A DNA stretch of 64,000 bases. Origin: Streptomyces sp. NRRL S-244. GTDB taxonomy: Bacteria; Actinomycetota; Actinomycetes; Streptomycetales; Streptomycetaceae. Below the pieces are notes generated by a model. That model saw nothing but the letters and a program-made list of their open reading frames with translations, made no database searches and had not been told where the DNA came from. Position 1 is the stretch's first letter, and every line of letters starts with the position of its first letter. The stretch spans positions 62,001 to 126,000 of the forward strand of contig NZ_JOCX01000003.1 of assembly GCF_000717915.1 (NCBI RefSeq), in the 5' to 3' direction. Positions 34,628 to 42,766 of the stretch are shown here, in pieces. The position numbers and the translations under genes were made by a program.

Positions 34628-35128
34628 GTGAGGAGCACCTCCAGCTCGGTCCGTCAGGCCGGCCTGCTGCTCTTGGCCGTCTCCTCGTTCGGCTACGTCC
34701 TGGCCAAGCGGTGGAGCGCGGAGGTCGACGTCCTCGCGTCGACGGCGTGGCAGCTGCTGGGCGGCGGCCTCCTGCTGCTGCCGTTCGCCGTCGCCTTCGC
34801 CTTCGCCTTCGCCTTCGCCTTCGAGGGATCGCCGCCGACTCTCGACGCTCCCGAGCTGCTCGGATTCGCCCATGTAGCGATCGTGGCGACGGCAGTGGCC
34901 TTCGCCGCGTGGTTCGCGGGGCTGCGCCGGCTGCCGGCCGCGACCGTCGGCCTGCTCGGACTGCTGAACCCGGTCACGGGCGTGCTGCTGGGCACGGCGA
35001 TAGCCGGGGAAACGCTCACTCTTCGACAGATCTGCGGACTCATGCCGACCCTGACGGGCATCCTGCTCGGGCGGAGGGGAGGATTCCTCACCGCTCGTGA
35101 CGGGAGGAATTCGGCATGTAGTAATTAG
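34628..35128 (+). pseudogene. C-terminal half of an EamA/DMT transporter
   Basis: About 166 codons are open, from a GTG with no clear ribosome site. The protein corresponds to the second EamA repeat only (SSFGYVLAKRW, STAWQLLGGGLLLLPFA, VAFAAWFAGLRRLPAATVGLLGLLNPVTGVLLGTAIAGETLTLRQ). Complete family members have two repeats, about 290 residues. Nothing resembling the first repeat lies upstream, where the oxidase gene ends. It is most likely a truncated relic, though a half-size transporter cannot be excluded. Confidence 0.7.
34793..34822 (+). repeat. GCCTTC hexanucleotide repeat (5 copies)
   Basis: Five exact tandem GCCTTC units inside the EamA fragment encode an alternating Ala-Phe run. It is likely slippage-prone. 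Confidence 0.85.
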
Positions 35129-35170
35129 GTGAATCCCTGACTGAATTACCGTCAACAAGGATTCCCGCCA

Positions 35171-35249
35171 TATCTCGATTTGATAACGAGATCCTTAAAA
35201 TGGCCTGGACCATTAACGCCCTACGCGCGTAACTGGTCCAATTTTTAAG
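35171..35249. other. AT-rich region with nested inverted repeats
   Basis: The region 35129-35390 is notably AT-rich. It holds ATCTCG/CGAGAT (35172-35177, 35187-35192). Beside it is a larger dyad whose outer arms are CTTAAAA/TTTTAAG (35194-35200, 35243-35249) and inner arms TGGACCA/TGGTCCA (35206-35212, 35234-35240). It could be an RNA structure, an operator or the promoter area of the downstream protease gene. Confidence 0.6.
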
Positions 35250-35390
35250 CGAATTGACTGTTCATCAAATCCAGCCAGCAGGTAACAGTCCGGTATCTCG
35301 GGCCCCATTCCCGTTTGTCCGAATTCTCCACCGCGCCGGTCTGGCAGGCTTCCGCGCACCCACTCCTCCGACCAAGGATTTGAGGTGCGC

Positions 35391-37475
35391 ATGACTAGAC
35401 ATCGCAGGAAGCAGCGCGAACACCGGCGCAAACCGCGCCGGTTGATACTCCTCACCGCCGCCATGGCCACGGCGGCGGTGATAGCGGGCGGTATCGCCTA
35501 CTCCGGACTGGGCGACAACGCCCAGGCGGGGACCGCCCTGGCCGACGCGGCCGCGGAGAACCTCACCCCGGCCGCCGCACCGGCCCGCGACGCGGAGCCG
35601 GCGCCCATCGTGGGCGAGCCCGCCAACGAGACCGCCAAGGGCATGGTCTTCGACGGCCTCAAGGCCGCACCGAAGGGCGACCGTTGCGTCGGCGTCTACC
35701 GCACGGAAGCCGGGCTCTGCACGCACGGCCCCGACGCCCCGCCCAAGGACGTGGACATCAAGGCCGACGTGGCCCCCGTCGTCAAGACGAAGGCCCCGGC
35801 CGCCGACCCGGCGAAGCCCGAGGCCGGCGACGCGGCCGCCGCGGCCGAAGGCAGCGGGCGTCCTCAGGACGCGCCCGCCGCCGACGCCCAGTCCGCCAAG
35901 TCCGCCCCCGCCGCGGCGCCCTCGCCCGCCGCGGCCGGCGGCAGCAGCCAGGCCGTCGCCGCCGGTCCCGCCGGCCAGACCGTCCAGTGCGACGGCGACG
36001 GCAGCACCGGCAACCGCGTCCAGGTCGTGTACGTCCACGGCTCCGACCGCGACCGGTACTCCGAGTACCTCGCCTCGTTCCGCAAGTGGGCGGCCGACGC
36101 CGACCTCATCTACTCGACGAGCGCCCAGGAGACCGGCGGCATCCGCCACATCCGCTTCGTCACGGCCGCGGACTGCACGCCCACGGTGCTCAACATCGAG
36201 CTCCCGGCCTCCGCGCTCTCCGAGTTCAGCGCGACCAACAACGCGCTCGCCGGCAAGGGCCTCGACCGCCGCGACCGCAAGTACATGATCTTCGCGGACA
36301 CCCAGGTCTACTGCGGCATCGGCACCTTCGCGGGCGACGAGCGGCCCGGCCAGGACAACCAGAGCAACTTCGGCCCCTCGTACGGCCGTACGGACTCCGG
36401 CTGCTGGGGCGGCCACACAGCGGCGCACGAACTCGGCCACAACCTCGGCGCGGTGAACAACAGCGCCCCCAACACCAGCCGCGGCGCCCACTGCACGGAC
36501 GAGTGGGACGTCATGTGCTACTCGGACACTCCGTATTACCCGCAGATGCGCAACGTGTGCACCAACCAGGCCGCCGAGAACATCCTGGACTGCAACCACG
36601 ACGACTACTTCCACACCAACCCCAAGGCGGGCAGCTACCTCGCCACGCACTGGAACATCGCGAACAACCAGTTCCTGATGAAGGCCAACGGCGGCGGTGG
36701 CGGCGGAACGAACCCCGACCCGAACCCCAAGCCCACACCGAGCCCCACGCAGAAGCCGACCCCGACGCCGACCAAGAAGCCCACGGGCGGCCCGAAGGTG
36801 ACGGCGGCCCAGATCCAGGCCAACTCGGTCGTGGTGAGCTGGCCCAAGGTCGACGGCGCCGCGTGGTACCAGGTACTGCTGAACGGCAAGCACCTGACCT
36901 GGGTCCAGTCCCAGGCCCTGCGCATCTACAACCTCCAGCCCGGTACGGAGTACAAGATCGCGATCTCGGTCCGCGACACCTCCGGCCGTGACAGCGGAGC
37001 CGGCCCGACCACGGCCTTCCGTACGACGGGTGCGGGCGGCGGCACCACCACCCCGGGTGCCCGCTACACCCTCGGCAACGGCAGCACCGGCATGAACGCC
37101 GAGCTGTGGGGCGGCCGCAGCGCCGACGGCACGGTGCTCGTCGGCGGCCGCGCCAACGGCTACGCCCAGCAGCAGTGGCTCTTCGAGGACGCGGGCAGCG
37201 GCCTCGTCCGCGTCAAGTCCGCCGTCTCCGGCAAGTGCCTGCAGATGGGCGGCGCCCCGGCCGCCGGCATGTGGATCGCGCAGCAGCCCTGCGGCGGCAA
37301 CTCCGCGCAGCAGTGGAAGCTGTCCTCCCGCGGCGGCGGTGTGACCGTCACCGACGCGAGCGGCGGCTACGCCCTGACCGTGAGCGGCCGCCCGTACTAC
37401 GGCGCCTGGCTGCTCGACCTCCAGCGCGCGGACGGCCGCGCGTCCCAGGTGTGGACGGTCCAGAAGGTCGGCTGA
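35391..37475 (+). CDS. Secreted metzincin-like protease with FN3 and ricin B-lectin domains
   Basis: Product of 694 aa. The signal anchor follows a very basic start. A long Ala/Pro-rich pro-region precedes a catalytic domain with the zinc motif HELGHNLGAVN (His346, Glu347, His350). The position of the third ligand is Asn356 instead of the usual His or Asp. DVMCYSD downstream could be the Met-turn, and several cysteines flank it. A Pro/Thr/Lys linker leads to an FN3 domain (VVSWPKVDGAAWYQVLLNG, LQPGTEYKIAISVRD) and a ricin-type lectin domain with QQW and SGKCLQ motifs. The ATG at 35391 follows GAGG at 5 nt. It is probably a protease targeted to polysaccharide or glycoprotein. Confidence 0.82.
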   Translation: MTRHRRKQREHRRKPRRLILLTAAMATAAVIAGGIAYSGLGDNAQAGTALADAAAENLTPAAAPARDAEPAPIVGEPANETAKGMVFDGLKAAPKGDRCVGVYRTEAGLCTHGPDAPPKDVDIKADVAPVVKTKAPAADPAKPEAGDAAAAAEGSGRPQDAPAADAQSAKSAPAAAPSPAAAGGSSQAVAAGPAGQTVQCDGDGSTGNRVQVVYVHGSDRDRYSEYLASFRKWAADADLIYSTSAQETGGIRHIRFVTAADCTPTVLNIELPASALSEFSATNNALAGKGLDRRDRKYMIFADTQVYCGIGTFAGDERPGQDNQSNFGPSYGRTDSGCWGGHTAAHELGHNLGAVNNSAPNTSRGAHCTDEWDVMCYSDTPYYPQMRNVCTNQAAENILDCNHDDYFHTNPKAGSYLATHWNIANNQFLMKANGGGGGGTNPDPNPKPTPSPTQKPTPTPTKKPTGGPKVTAAQIQANSVVVSWPKVDGAAWYQVLLNGKHLTWVQSQALRIYNLQPGTEYKIAISVRDTSGRDSGAGPTTAFRTTGAGGGTTTPGARYTLGNGSTGMNAELWGGRSADGTVLVGGRANGYAQQQWLFEDAGSGLVRVKSAVSGKCLQMGGAPAAGMWIAQQPCGGNSAQQWKLSSRGGGVTVTDASGGYALTVSGRPYYGAWLLDLQRADGRASQVWTVQKVG

Positions 37476-37500
37476 CCTTCCGGAACCGATCCTGCCTCCC

Positions 37501-37537
37501 GCCGGTGGACGGCCGCCCCGCGCGGCCGTCCACCGGC
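37501..37537 (+). terminator. Terminator after the metzincin gene
   Basis: Perfect 15-bp arms (37501-37515, 37523-37537) with a 7-nt loop, 26 nt after the stop codon. Confidence 0.8.
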
Positions 37538-37612
37538 CCCCTCATCTCCCGCACCGCGGCTCACTCCCGCAGCGCAGCACCTCGCATCCCACCGCACCAG
37601 GAGCACCCAACG

Positions 37613-38248
37613 ATGCGTACACGCCCCGCTTTCCCGGTCCGCAGCGGACTCGGCTTCCTGTTCCTGTTCCTCGCCCAGGCCCTGGCCGTGGCCGTACCCA
37701 CCGCGGCCCACGCCCACGGCGACACCGTCAAGGTCGTGATCACCGGGCAACGGGAAGGCCATGTCACCACCGAGATCACCTGGGAGAACGACGGGGACGC
37801 CATCGACGAGGCGGTCGCCGCCACGGTGAACTCGACCAGCCCCGACGGCTCCCGCACGATGGGGCCCTGGCGACTGGTCCGCGACGCCGGGACGCGTACC
37901 GGCTGGAGCACGGCCGAGGTGCTGCCGCCCGGCACCTGGAAGGTGAGCGTGGACGTGGGGTTCCCGTCCCTCGGGCACGGCGAGAAGGAGATCGCCGTTC
38001 CGGTGGTCGACCCGGCGCCGTCCGCGGCCACCCCGAGTGCGGCCGCGCCGTCTTCCTCCGCCTCGCCCGCCCCGTCCGACGCGCCCGCCGCGCCGGTCTC
38101 CTCCGGGTCGGCGGCCCCGGCTCCGGCTCCGGCCGGTGAGGGCAAGGACCGTACCGTGTGGTGGACCACCGCGGGGGTGGCCGTGATCGCCCTGGCCGGC
38201 GCCGCCGCCGGCATACTCCTGCGCCGCGCGCGGGCCCGCAGGCGCTGA
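37613..38248 (+). CDS. Secreted protein with C-terminal membrane anchor, unknown function
   Basis: Product of 211 aa. The signal peptide ends TAAHAHGD, so the mature protein would begin with His residues. A beta-rich domain of about 110 residues (VKVVITGQREGHVTTEITWENDGD, GTWKVSVDVGFPSLGHGEKEI) is followed by a Pro/Ala/Ser linker, one membrane helix (AGVAVIALAGAAAGILL) and an Arg-rich tail. The layout is like CopC/YcnI-type exported metal proteins, but no defining copper motif is seen, so the function is left open. AGGAG lies 9 nt before the ATG. Confidence 0.75.
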   Translation: MRTRPAFPVRSGLGFLFLFLAQALAVAVPTAAHAHGDTVKVVITGQREGHVTTEITWENDGDAIDEAVAATVNSTSPDGSRTMGPWRLVRDAGTRTGWSTAEVLPPGTWKVSVDVGFPSLGHGEKEIAVPVVDPAPSAATPSAAAPSSSASPAPSDAPAAPVSSGSAAPAPAPAGEGKDRTVWWTTAGVAVIALAGAAAGILLRRARARRR

Positions 38249-38347
38249 CGCCCCAGGCGGCGGGGAGGGGCGGCGCGGAGGGGCGGATGGCCGGAGGGGC
38301 GGATGGCCGAAGCAGGCGGTACGACCTGACAGCCGAACGGGACCGCG

Positions 38348-38377
38348 TTGACAGTGGAATTCGCCGTACCGTTCATT
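38348..38377 (+). promoter_or_regulatory. Promoter of pirin gene, probably leaderless
   Basis: A perfect -35 TTGACA (38348-38353) is followed after 18 bp by TTCATT (38372-38377). The start point would fall on the ATG at 38384, and no ribosome site precedes that ATG. Confidence 0.6.
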
Positions 38378-38383
38378 CGGCGC

Positions 38384-39265
38384 ATGCACATCACCGCCGC
38401 CGCCGTACGCTCCACCCTCCGCGTCGTCCGCCCTTTCCACACCTTCGAGGGCGAGGGCTTCCCCGTACGCCGCCCCTTCCCGCAGCCGGAACTTCCACTG
38501 GCCGACCCGTTCCTGATGGTCGACCAGATCGGGCCTCACATGCTCGGGCCGGGCGAGGCCAAGGGCACGCCGCCGCACCCGCACCGCGGATTCGAGTCCA
38601 TCCAGTACGTCATCGAAGGCGCGGTGGAGGACATCGACTCCGCGGGGCACAGGCGGGTCATCAACCCCGGTGAGGTGCAGTGGCTCACGGCCGGGTCGGG
38701 GCTCGTCCACCTCGCCCGCCCCACCCCCGAACTGCTCGCCGACGGCGGCCCGCAGCACCTGCTCCAGATCTGGGTGAACCTGCCGGCCCGGCTCAAGGCG
38801 ACGCCGCCGCGGGTCCGGTACGGCCGCGCCCCCGGCGACATCCCCCGCGTCGTCACCGAGGACGGCGGCGCCGAGCTCACGGTGATCTCGGGCAGCACCC
38901 ACGGCGTGCGGGGACCGTTCGAGACCCACACTCCGGTGCTCGTCGTACACGCCCGCCTCGCGGCCGGCGGCCGCGCCGGGTTCACCGTCCCGACCGGGCA
39001 CAACGCCATGCTGTACGTGCTGTCCGGAACGGCCGCCACCCCTGATGCTCTGCTCCCCGACGGCCACCTGGCCATCCTCGGCCGGGACGCGGAGCGGTTC
39101 ACGGTCGAGGCCCCGGGCGAGGCGGCCGAGGTGCTGGTGCTGGCCGGCGAGCCGCTCGGCGAGCCCGTGGCCCGCACCGGCCCGTTCGTCATGAACACCG
39201 CCGCCGAGATCCGCCAGGCGCAACTGGACTACCAGCACGGCCTGATGGGGCACATCGACGTCTGA
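38384..39265 (+). CDS. Pirin-family bicupin protein
   Basis: Product of 293 aa. The first cupin has the metal site PHPHRGFESIQYVIEGAVEDIDS and GEVQWLTAGSGLVHLARP; the second has LVVHARLAAGGRAGFTVP and LYVLSGTA. Pirins are cytoplasmic iron proteins, some acting as quercetinases and others as co-regulators; the role here is not known. A TTG at 38348 could extend it by 12 codons but coincides with a -35 box, so the ATG at 38384 is preferred. It is unrelated in position to the broken pirin at 25380. Confidence 0.88.
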   Translation: MHITAAAVRSTLRVVRPFHTFEGEGFPVRRPFPQPELPLADPFLMVDQIGPHMLGPGEAKGTPPHPHRGFESIQYVIEGAVEDIDSAGHRRVINPGEVQWLTAGSGLVHLARPTPELLADGGPQHLLQIWVNLPARLKATPPRVRYGRAPGDIPRVVTEDGGAELTVISGSTHGVRGPFETHTPVLVVHARLAAGGRAGFTVPTGHNAMLYVLSGTAATPDALLPDGHLAILGRDAERFTVEAPGEAAEVLVLAGEPLGEPVARTGPFVMNTAAEIRQAQLDYQHGLMGHIDV

Positions 39266-39275
39266 AACCACGTGC

Positions 39276-39311
39276 GGCAGGGCCGGCCCCGGACGAGGCG
39301 GCGGCCCTGCC
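39276..39311. terminator. Terminator between pirin and glycine-rich protein genes
   Basis: GGCAGGGCCG (39276-39285) pairs with CGGCCCTGCC (39302-39311) in the convergent gap. Confidence 0.65.
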
Positions 39312-39330
39312 ACGGATCACGGCTGTCGGA

Positions 39331-41094
39331 TCACGACTGTCGGCACTGGCCCGAGCGCGGGCCCTCCACCGTGTTGCCACTCTGCTGCGGGGCCGGGACG
39401 TTGGCATCGCAGCTCAGCGGGCCGACGACCGTGGTGTCCGAGACCTCGACGCCTCCGGTGTTGGCGTTCAGACTCACCGGGCCCCGTACGGTATTGCCCG
39501 CGCAGCCCGCGGTGGCGTCGTTCGAGCCGATCAGCACCGAGCCGGTGGTCCGGCCGATGGTGACCGGGCCGGTGAGCTTCGAGCCGCAGATCGCGACCGC
39601 GAGCGCGCCGTCACCCGAGACCGGGCCGGTGATCTCGGCTCCCGTCACGGCCAGCGCACCGCCGGAGCGGACCGTCACCGGGCCGGACTGGCTGCCGCCC
39701 GCCGCGATGCAGACCGACTCGCCGCCGGCCACGGTCAGCGGGCCGCGGTGGGCGGTCGTGATGCACGGGCGGCTGAAGCCGACGGTGACCTCGGTGGCTT
39801 CCGCCGCGGCGCTCGCCTCGTACGCCGGGTCGCCGCTGTAGGTGGCGGTCACCGGGTGCGCGCCGGGGCGCAGCGCACTGGTCCGGAACTCGGCGCGGCC
39901 ACCGGTCAGCGGCAGCGTCGCCAGCCGGTTCGTCCCGTCGGAGAACGTGACCGTCCCGCCCGGGGTTCCCGCGGCGGGGTGCGCCGGGCCCACGGCCGCG
40001 GTGAGCGTGACCGTGTGGCCGAACAGCGGGGTGGCCGTGTCCGCGGTGAGCGAGAGCGTCGTCCCGTACCGGAAGGAGACGACCGCCTTGCCGTCGCCGC
40101 GGTTCACGCCCCGCAGGAGGGAGACGTCGGTCGCGGAGGGCGCCGCGAAGCCGCTGCCTCCGCCGCCGCCCGCGCCGTACAGGTTGCCGGGGTTCCCGCC
40201 GCCGGAGCCGCCCGCGCCGCCGAAGTAGCCGCCGCCACCCCCGCCGCCGCCGTTGCCGCCGCGGCCGCCGTTGCCGCCCGGGCCGCCGCTGCCGGGGTTG
40301 GGCAGGCCGGTGTTGGGGTCGGTGTCTCCGCCGGGCGCGCCCGGACCGCCCTGGGCGGAGTTGGGGCTGCCGGCTCCGTGGGCGTGCTGCGTACCGCCGC
40401 CGCCGGCGACGCCGGAGCCGATGGGGCCGCCGCCCTGGCCACCGTCTTCCGCCTCGGGGCCGCCGCCGTTGCCGCCGTGCAGCAGGGGGCCGCCGTTGCC
40501 GGCTCCCCCGCCGCCGCCCGCGACCAGGATCCGGTCGGCCGGGCCGAAGGCGCCGACGCGGACGTCGGAACCTCCGCCGCCGGATCCGCCGCCGCCGTGC
40601 GCACCGCCGCCGCCGGCGCCGTGGCCGGTGCCGCCGGGGCGGGCGTACTCGCCGTGCCGGGAGGTGCCGGAGCTGCCGGCCGCGCCCAGGGTGATCTGGA
40701 GGCTCTGGCCGGGGCTCACGGCGAGGGTGGCGCGGGTCTCGCCGCCGAGGCCGCCGGGGGATCCGTCGTTCGGCGGGTTCGGCGAGACGAATCCTGCCGC
40801 GCTGCCGCCCTCGGCGCCGAACAGGTCGACGCGGATCGCGCCGACCCCGTCCGGCACGGTGAAGGTGTCCGTACCGGTGTCGGCGTACGTACAGGCGGGC
40901 GGCGAGGCGGTGAAGACGCCGGCGGAGCCGCAGGGCGAGGGCGCGGGGGAGGCCGCCGGGTCCGCGGCGGCGAAGGGGGCGAGGACGGCGGCGAGCAGGC
41001 CCGTCGCGCCGAGCACGATCGCCGTCTTCGATGTCGATATGCGCGTACGAGGGGTGGCGCGCGGGGTGGAACGAGGGGTCGAACGGTGGTTCAT
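39331..41094 (-). CDS. Secreted glycine-rich protein with Ig-like domain and repetitive C-terminus
   Basis: Product of 587 aa with a signal peptide in about residues 1-46. A domain with a TFTVPDGVGAIRVDLFGAEGGSA pattern introduces a region of about 200 residues that is more than half glycine, with many GG runs. It is followed by an Ig-like (Big_3 type) domain (PVTATYSGDPAYEASA). The last 150 residues repeat GPV/GPL/GPR-type steps about every 20 residues (GPLTV, GPVTV, GPVSG, GPVTI, GPVSL, GPLSC), suggesting a beta-solenoid. It is probably a surface or matrix protein. The start at ATG 41094 has no strong ribosome site. Confidence 0.78.
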   Translation of the reverse strand: MNHRSTPRSTPRATPRTRISTSKTAIVLGATGLLAAVLAPFAAADPAASPAPSPCGSAGVFTASPPACTYADTGTDTFTVPDGVGAIRVDLFGAEGGSAAGFVSPNPPNDGSPGGLGGETRATLAVSPGQSLQITLGAAGSSGTSRHGEYARPGGTGHGAGGGGAHGGGGSGGGGSDVRVGAFGPADRILVAGGGGGAGNGGPLLHGGNGGGPEAEDGGQGGGPIGSGVAGGGGTQHAHGAGSPNSAQGGPGAPGGDTDPNTGLPNPGSGGPGGNGGRGGNGGGGGGGGYFGGAGGSGGGNPGNLYGAGGGGGSGFAAPSATDVSLLRGVNRGDGKAVVSFRYGTTLSLTADTATPLFGHTVTLTAAVGPAHPAAGTPGGTVTFSDGTNRLATLPLTGGRAEFRTSALRPGAHPVTATYSGDPAYEASAAAEATEVTVGFSRPCITTAHRGPLTVAGGESVCIAAGGSQSGPVTVRSGGALAVTGAEITGPVSGDGALAVAICGSKLTGPVTIGRTTGSVLIGSNDATAGCAGNTVRGPVSLNANTGGVEVSDTTVVGPLSCDANVPAPQQSGNTVEGPRSGQCRQS

Positions 41095-41262
41095 GGAAGG
41101 GACGCTGCCTCTCCGGGCCCGTTGGGGCGACCGAGCTGGGATGGGGTGACCGGCGGGCGGCGGACACGGTGCTGCGTGCCCCACCCTCCCGCCGGTCAAG
41201 GTCGTTGCCGTTGCCGTTGCCGTAGCCGTTTGCCTGGCCCTGAGGCAGGGTCAGGCGATCGG

Positions 41263-42342
41263 TCAGACTCCGTCGTCGGCGCAGAGGGCCCATACGTCGG
41301 AGGACGTGCCCGGCGAGCTGGTGCCCCCGGTGTGGGTGGAGGCCGTCCAGTAGGACGCGGTGGTCGTCCCGTCGCCGACGGGGGTGGCGCCGGAGTCGCT
41401 GGGGTAGCTGCCGTTGAGGTGGTCGCCGACGGAGCCGGGGCCCGTGAAGTCGGTGGTCGTCACACTGCCGCCGCTGATGGCGGCGCCCCCGCCGACCAGC
41501 TTGCCGTCGTTGCCGCCGCAGCCCACCGTGACCGTCTGGCCGGTGGTCGCCGAGGTCGGGCCGCTCACCTCGCTGAAGCGCACCTTGACCGTGGTGCCGC
41601 TGATGTTGATGTTGTTGCCGCTGCAGATGGCGTAGGCGTACGTGGTGTTGTTGCTGTTGCCACCGCCGCCGTTCCAGCCGACCGCCGCCCAGGAGTCGGG
41701 ATTGGTCTCGCCGTCGGCGGCCGCCTTCTGGCCGAAGTCGTGCCCGGCGTTGTTGAAGGTGGGGAAGCTCGCGATCGGCTTGAGGCTGCCGACGCTCGCC
41801 GGGGTGATCCGGGCACCGCCGCCGAGGAGGCGGGTGTTGGCCGGACAGGTCGCGACGACCAGCCCCACCGTTCCGCTGGTGGTGGGCCCGGCGATCTTGT
41901 TCATGACCACCTGGGTGTGGTTGATCAGGCTGCTCGTGAAGCACATCGCGTACGGGGTGCTGGAGAACGAGGCGTTGACCGCTCCGCCGCTGCCGCCGAT
42001 GCCGAGCCAGTGGGTCACGTCGGTGCCGACGACCCCGGTCGTACCGAGGTACTCGGTACTGCCGTCGGGGCTCGGCGAGGTGCCGTTGATCTTGTTGCCG
42101 TTGGACGTCGTGCCGGTGCCGATGGCCTGGTTGATCCCGCCTCCGGAGATCAGGCCGCTGCTGCAGTCCGCGTGGGTGGAGATCTCGGAGAAGGTCGACC
42201 CGGGCCCGGAGGTGGCCCCGGGGGTCTTCACGGTGACGCTCACGGTGTTCGCGTAGGCGGTGCCCGGCACGGCCAGGGCCAGTGCGGCGCCTACGACCAG
42301 TGCCTTGGCTGCGACATGGCGCCGCAGAAGTCCCGTGTTCAC
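41263..42342 (-). CDS. Secreted protein of unknown function with repeated Cys/GGG modules
   Basis: Product of 359 aa. GTG at 42342 is chosen because GGGGAG lies 7 nt before it; this gives a clean signal peptide ending GTAYAN. Three similar modules follow, each with a Cys and a leucine-GGG step (CSSGLISGGGINQ, CPANTRLLGGGARIT, CGGNDGKLVGGGAAIS), and paired YAMCF, YAICS and WALCAD segments. The repeats point to a beta-structured exported protein. No known family was recognised. It lies upstream of and co-directional with the glycine-rich protein gene. Confidence 0.78.
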   Translation of the reverse strand: MNTGLLRRHVAAKALVVGAALALAVPGTAYANTVSVTVKTPGATSGPGSTFSEISTHADCSSGLISGGGINQAIGTGTTSNGNKINGTSPSPDGSTEYLGTTGVVGTDVTHWLGIGGSGGAVNASFSSTPYAMCFTSSLINHTQVVMNKIAGPTTSGTVGLVVATCPANTRLLGGGARITPASVGSLKPIASFPTFNNAGHDFGQKAAADGETNPDSWAAVGWNGGGGNSNNTTYAYAICSGNNINISGTTVKVRFSEVSGPTSATTGQTVTVGCGGNDGKLVGGGAAISGGSVTTTDFTGPGSVGDHLNGSYPSDSGATPVGDGTTTASYWTASTHTGGTSSPGTSSDVWALCADDGV

Positions 42343-42766
42343 TTGTGTTCTCCCCATCTGATAGGCGATGAAGGCGGCATGGCTCGGCATCCGGCGGCTG
42401 ACAACCGGAGTTCGCGCAGGTGCTGGGCGCACGACGGCCGCGCCCCGGGGTACGGGGGCGCAGAAGTCGTCGGTACGGAAGTGCCACGGCATCACAGCTG
42501 CTGTCTGCCTGGCGGATGTACGCCGCTCAGGGGCAGATCAGGGTGTGCGGACCGGCCATATCGCCACCCCCATCTCGGAGTCGCGCATGCGGACTCTAAC
42601 AGGGTCTCGACCCGGCATCTACTAGGTGTTTCACTCTATGAACTGGCAGATGCGGAAGGGTGAAATGCAAGCCGGAGCGGGCTCCGATGTGACTTTCCAG
42701 TAGCTCCGGCGGGGCTGCTGAGCAGGCGCCGGCGCCAGGCGGTAGCGCGCGGCAGCGCCTGAGCCG
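42343..42766. other. 424-bp spacer upstream of the Cys/GGG-module gene
   Basis: No gene was recognised. An AT-richer part around 42590-42665 contains TTTCAC and GTGAAA arms about 30 bp apart and is a likely promoter area. Near 42720-42760 there are GC-rich partial hairpins downstream of the lipase gene. Confidence 0.45.

Noticed and set aside
38348..38383. TTG start giving a longer pirin
   Set aside because: TTGACA fits a -35 box, and the ATG at 38384 gives the usual pirin start.
39748..42663. Plus-strand frame of 971 codons opposite the two repetitive secreted proteins
   Set aside because: Ala/Gly/Arg-rich antisense reading of the glycine-rich gene. The minus-strand frames have signal peptides and folded-domain text.
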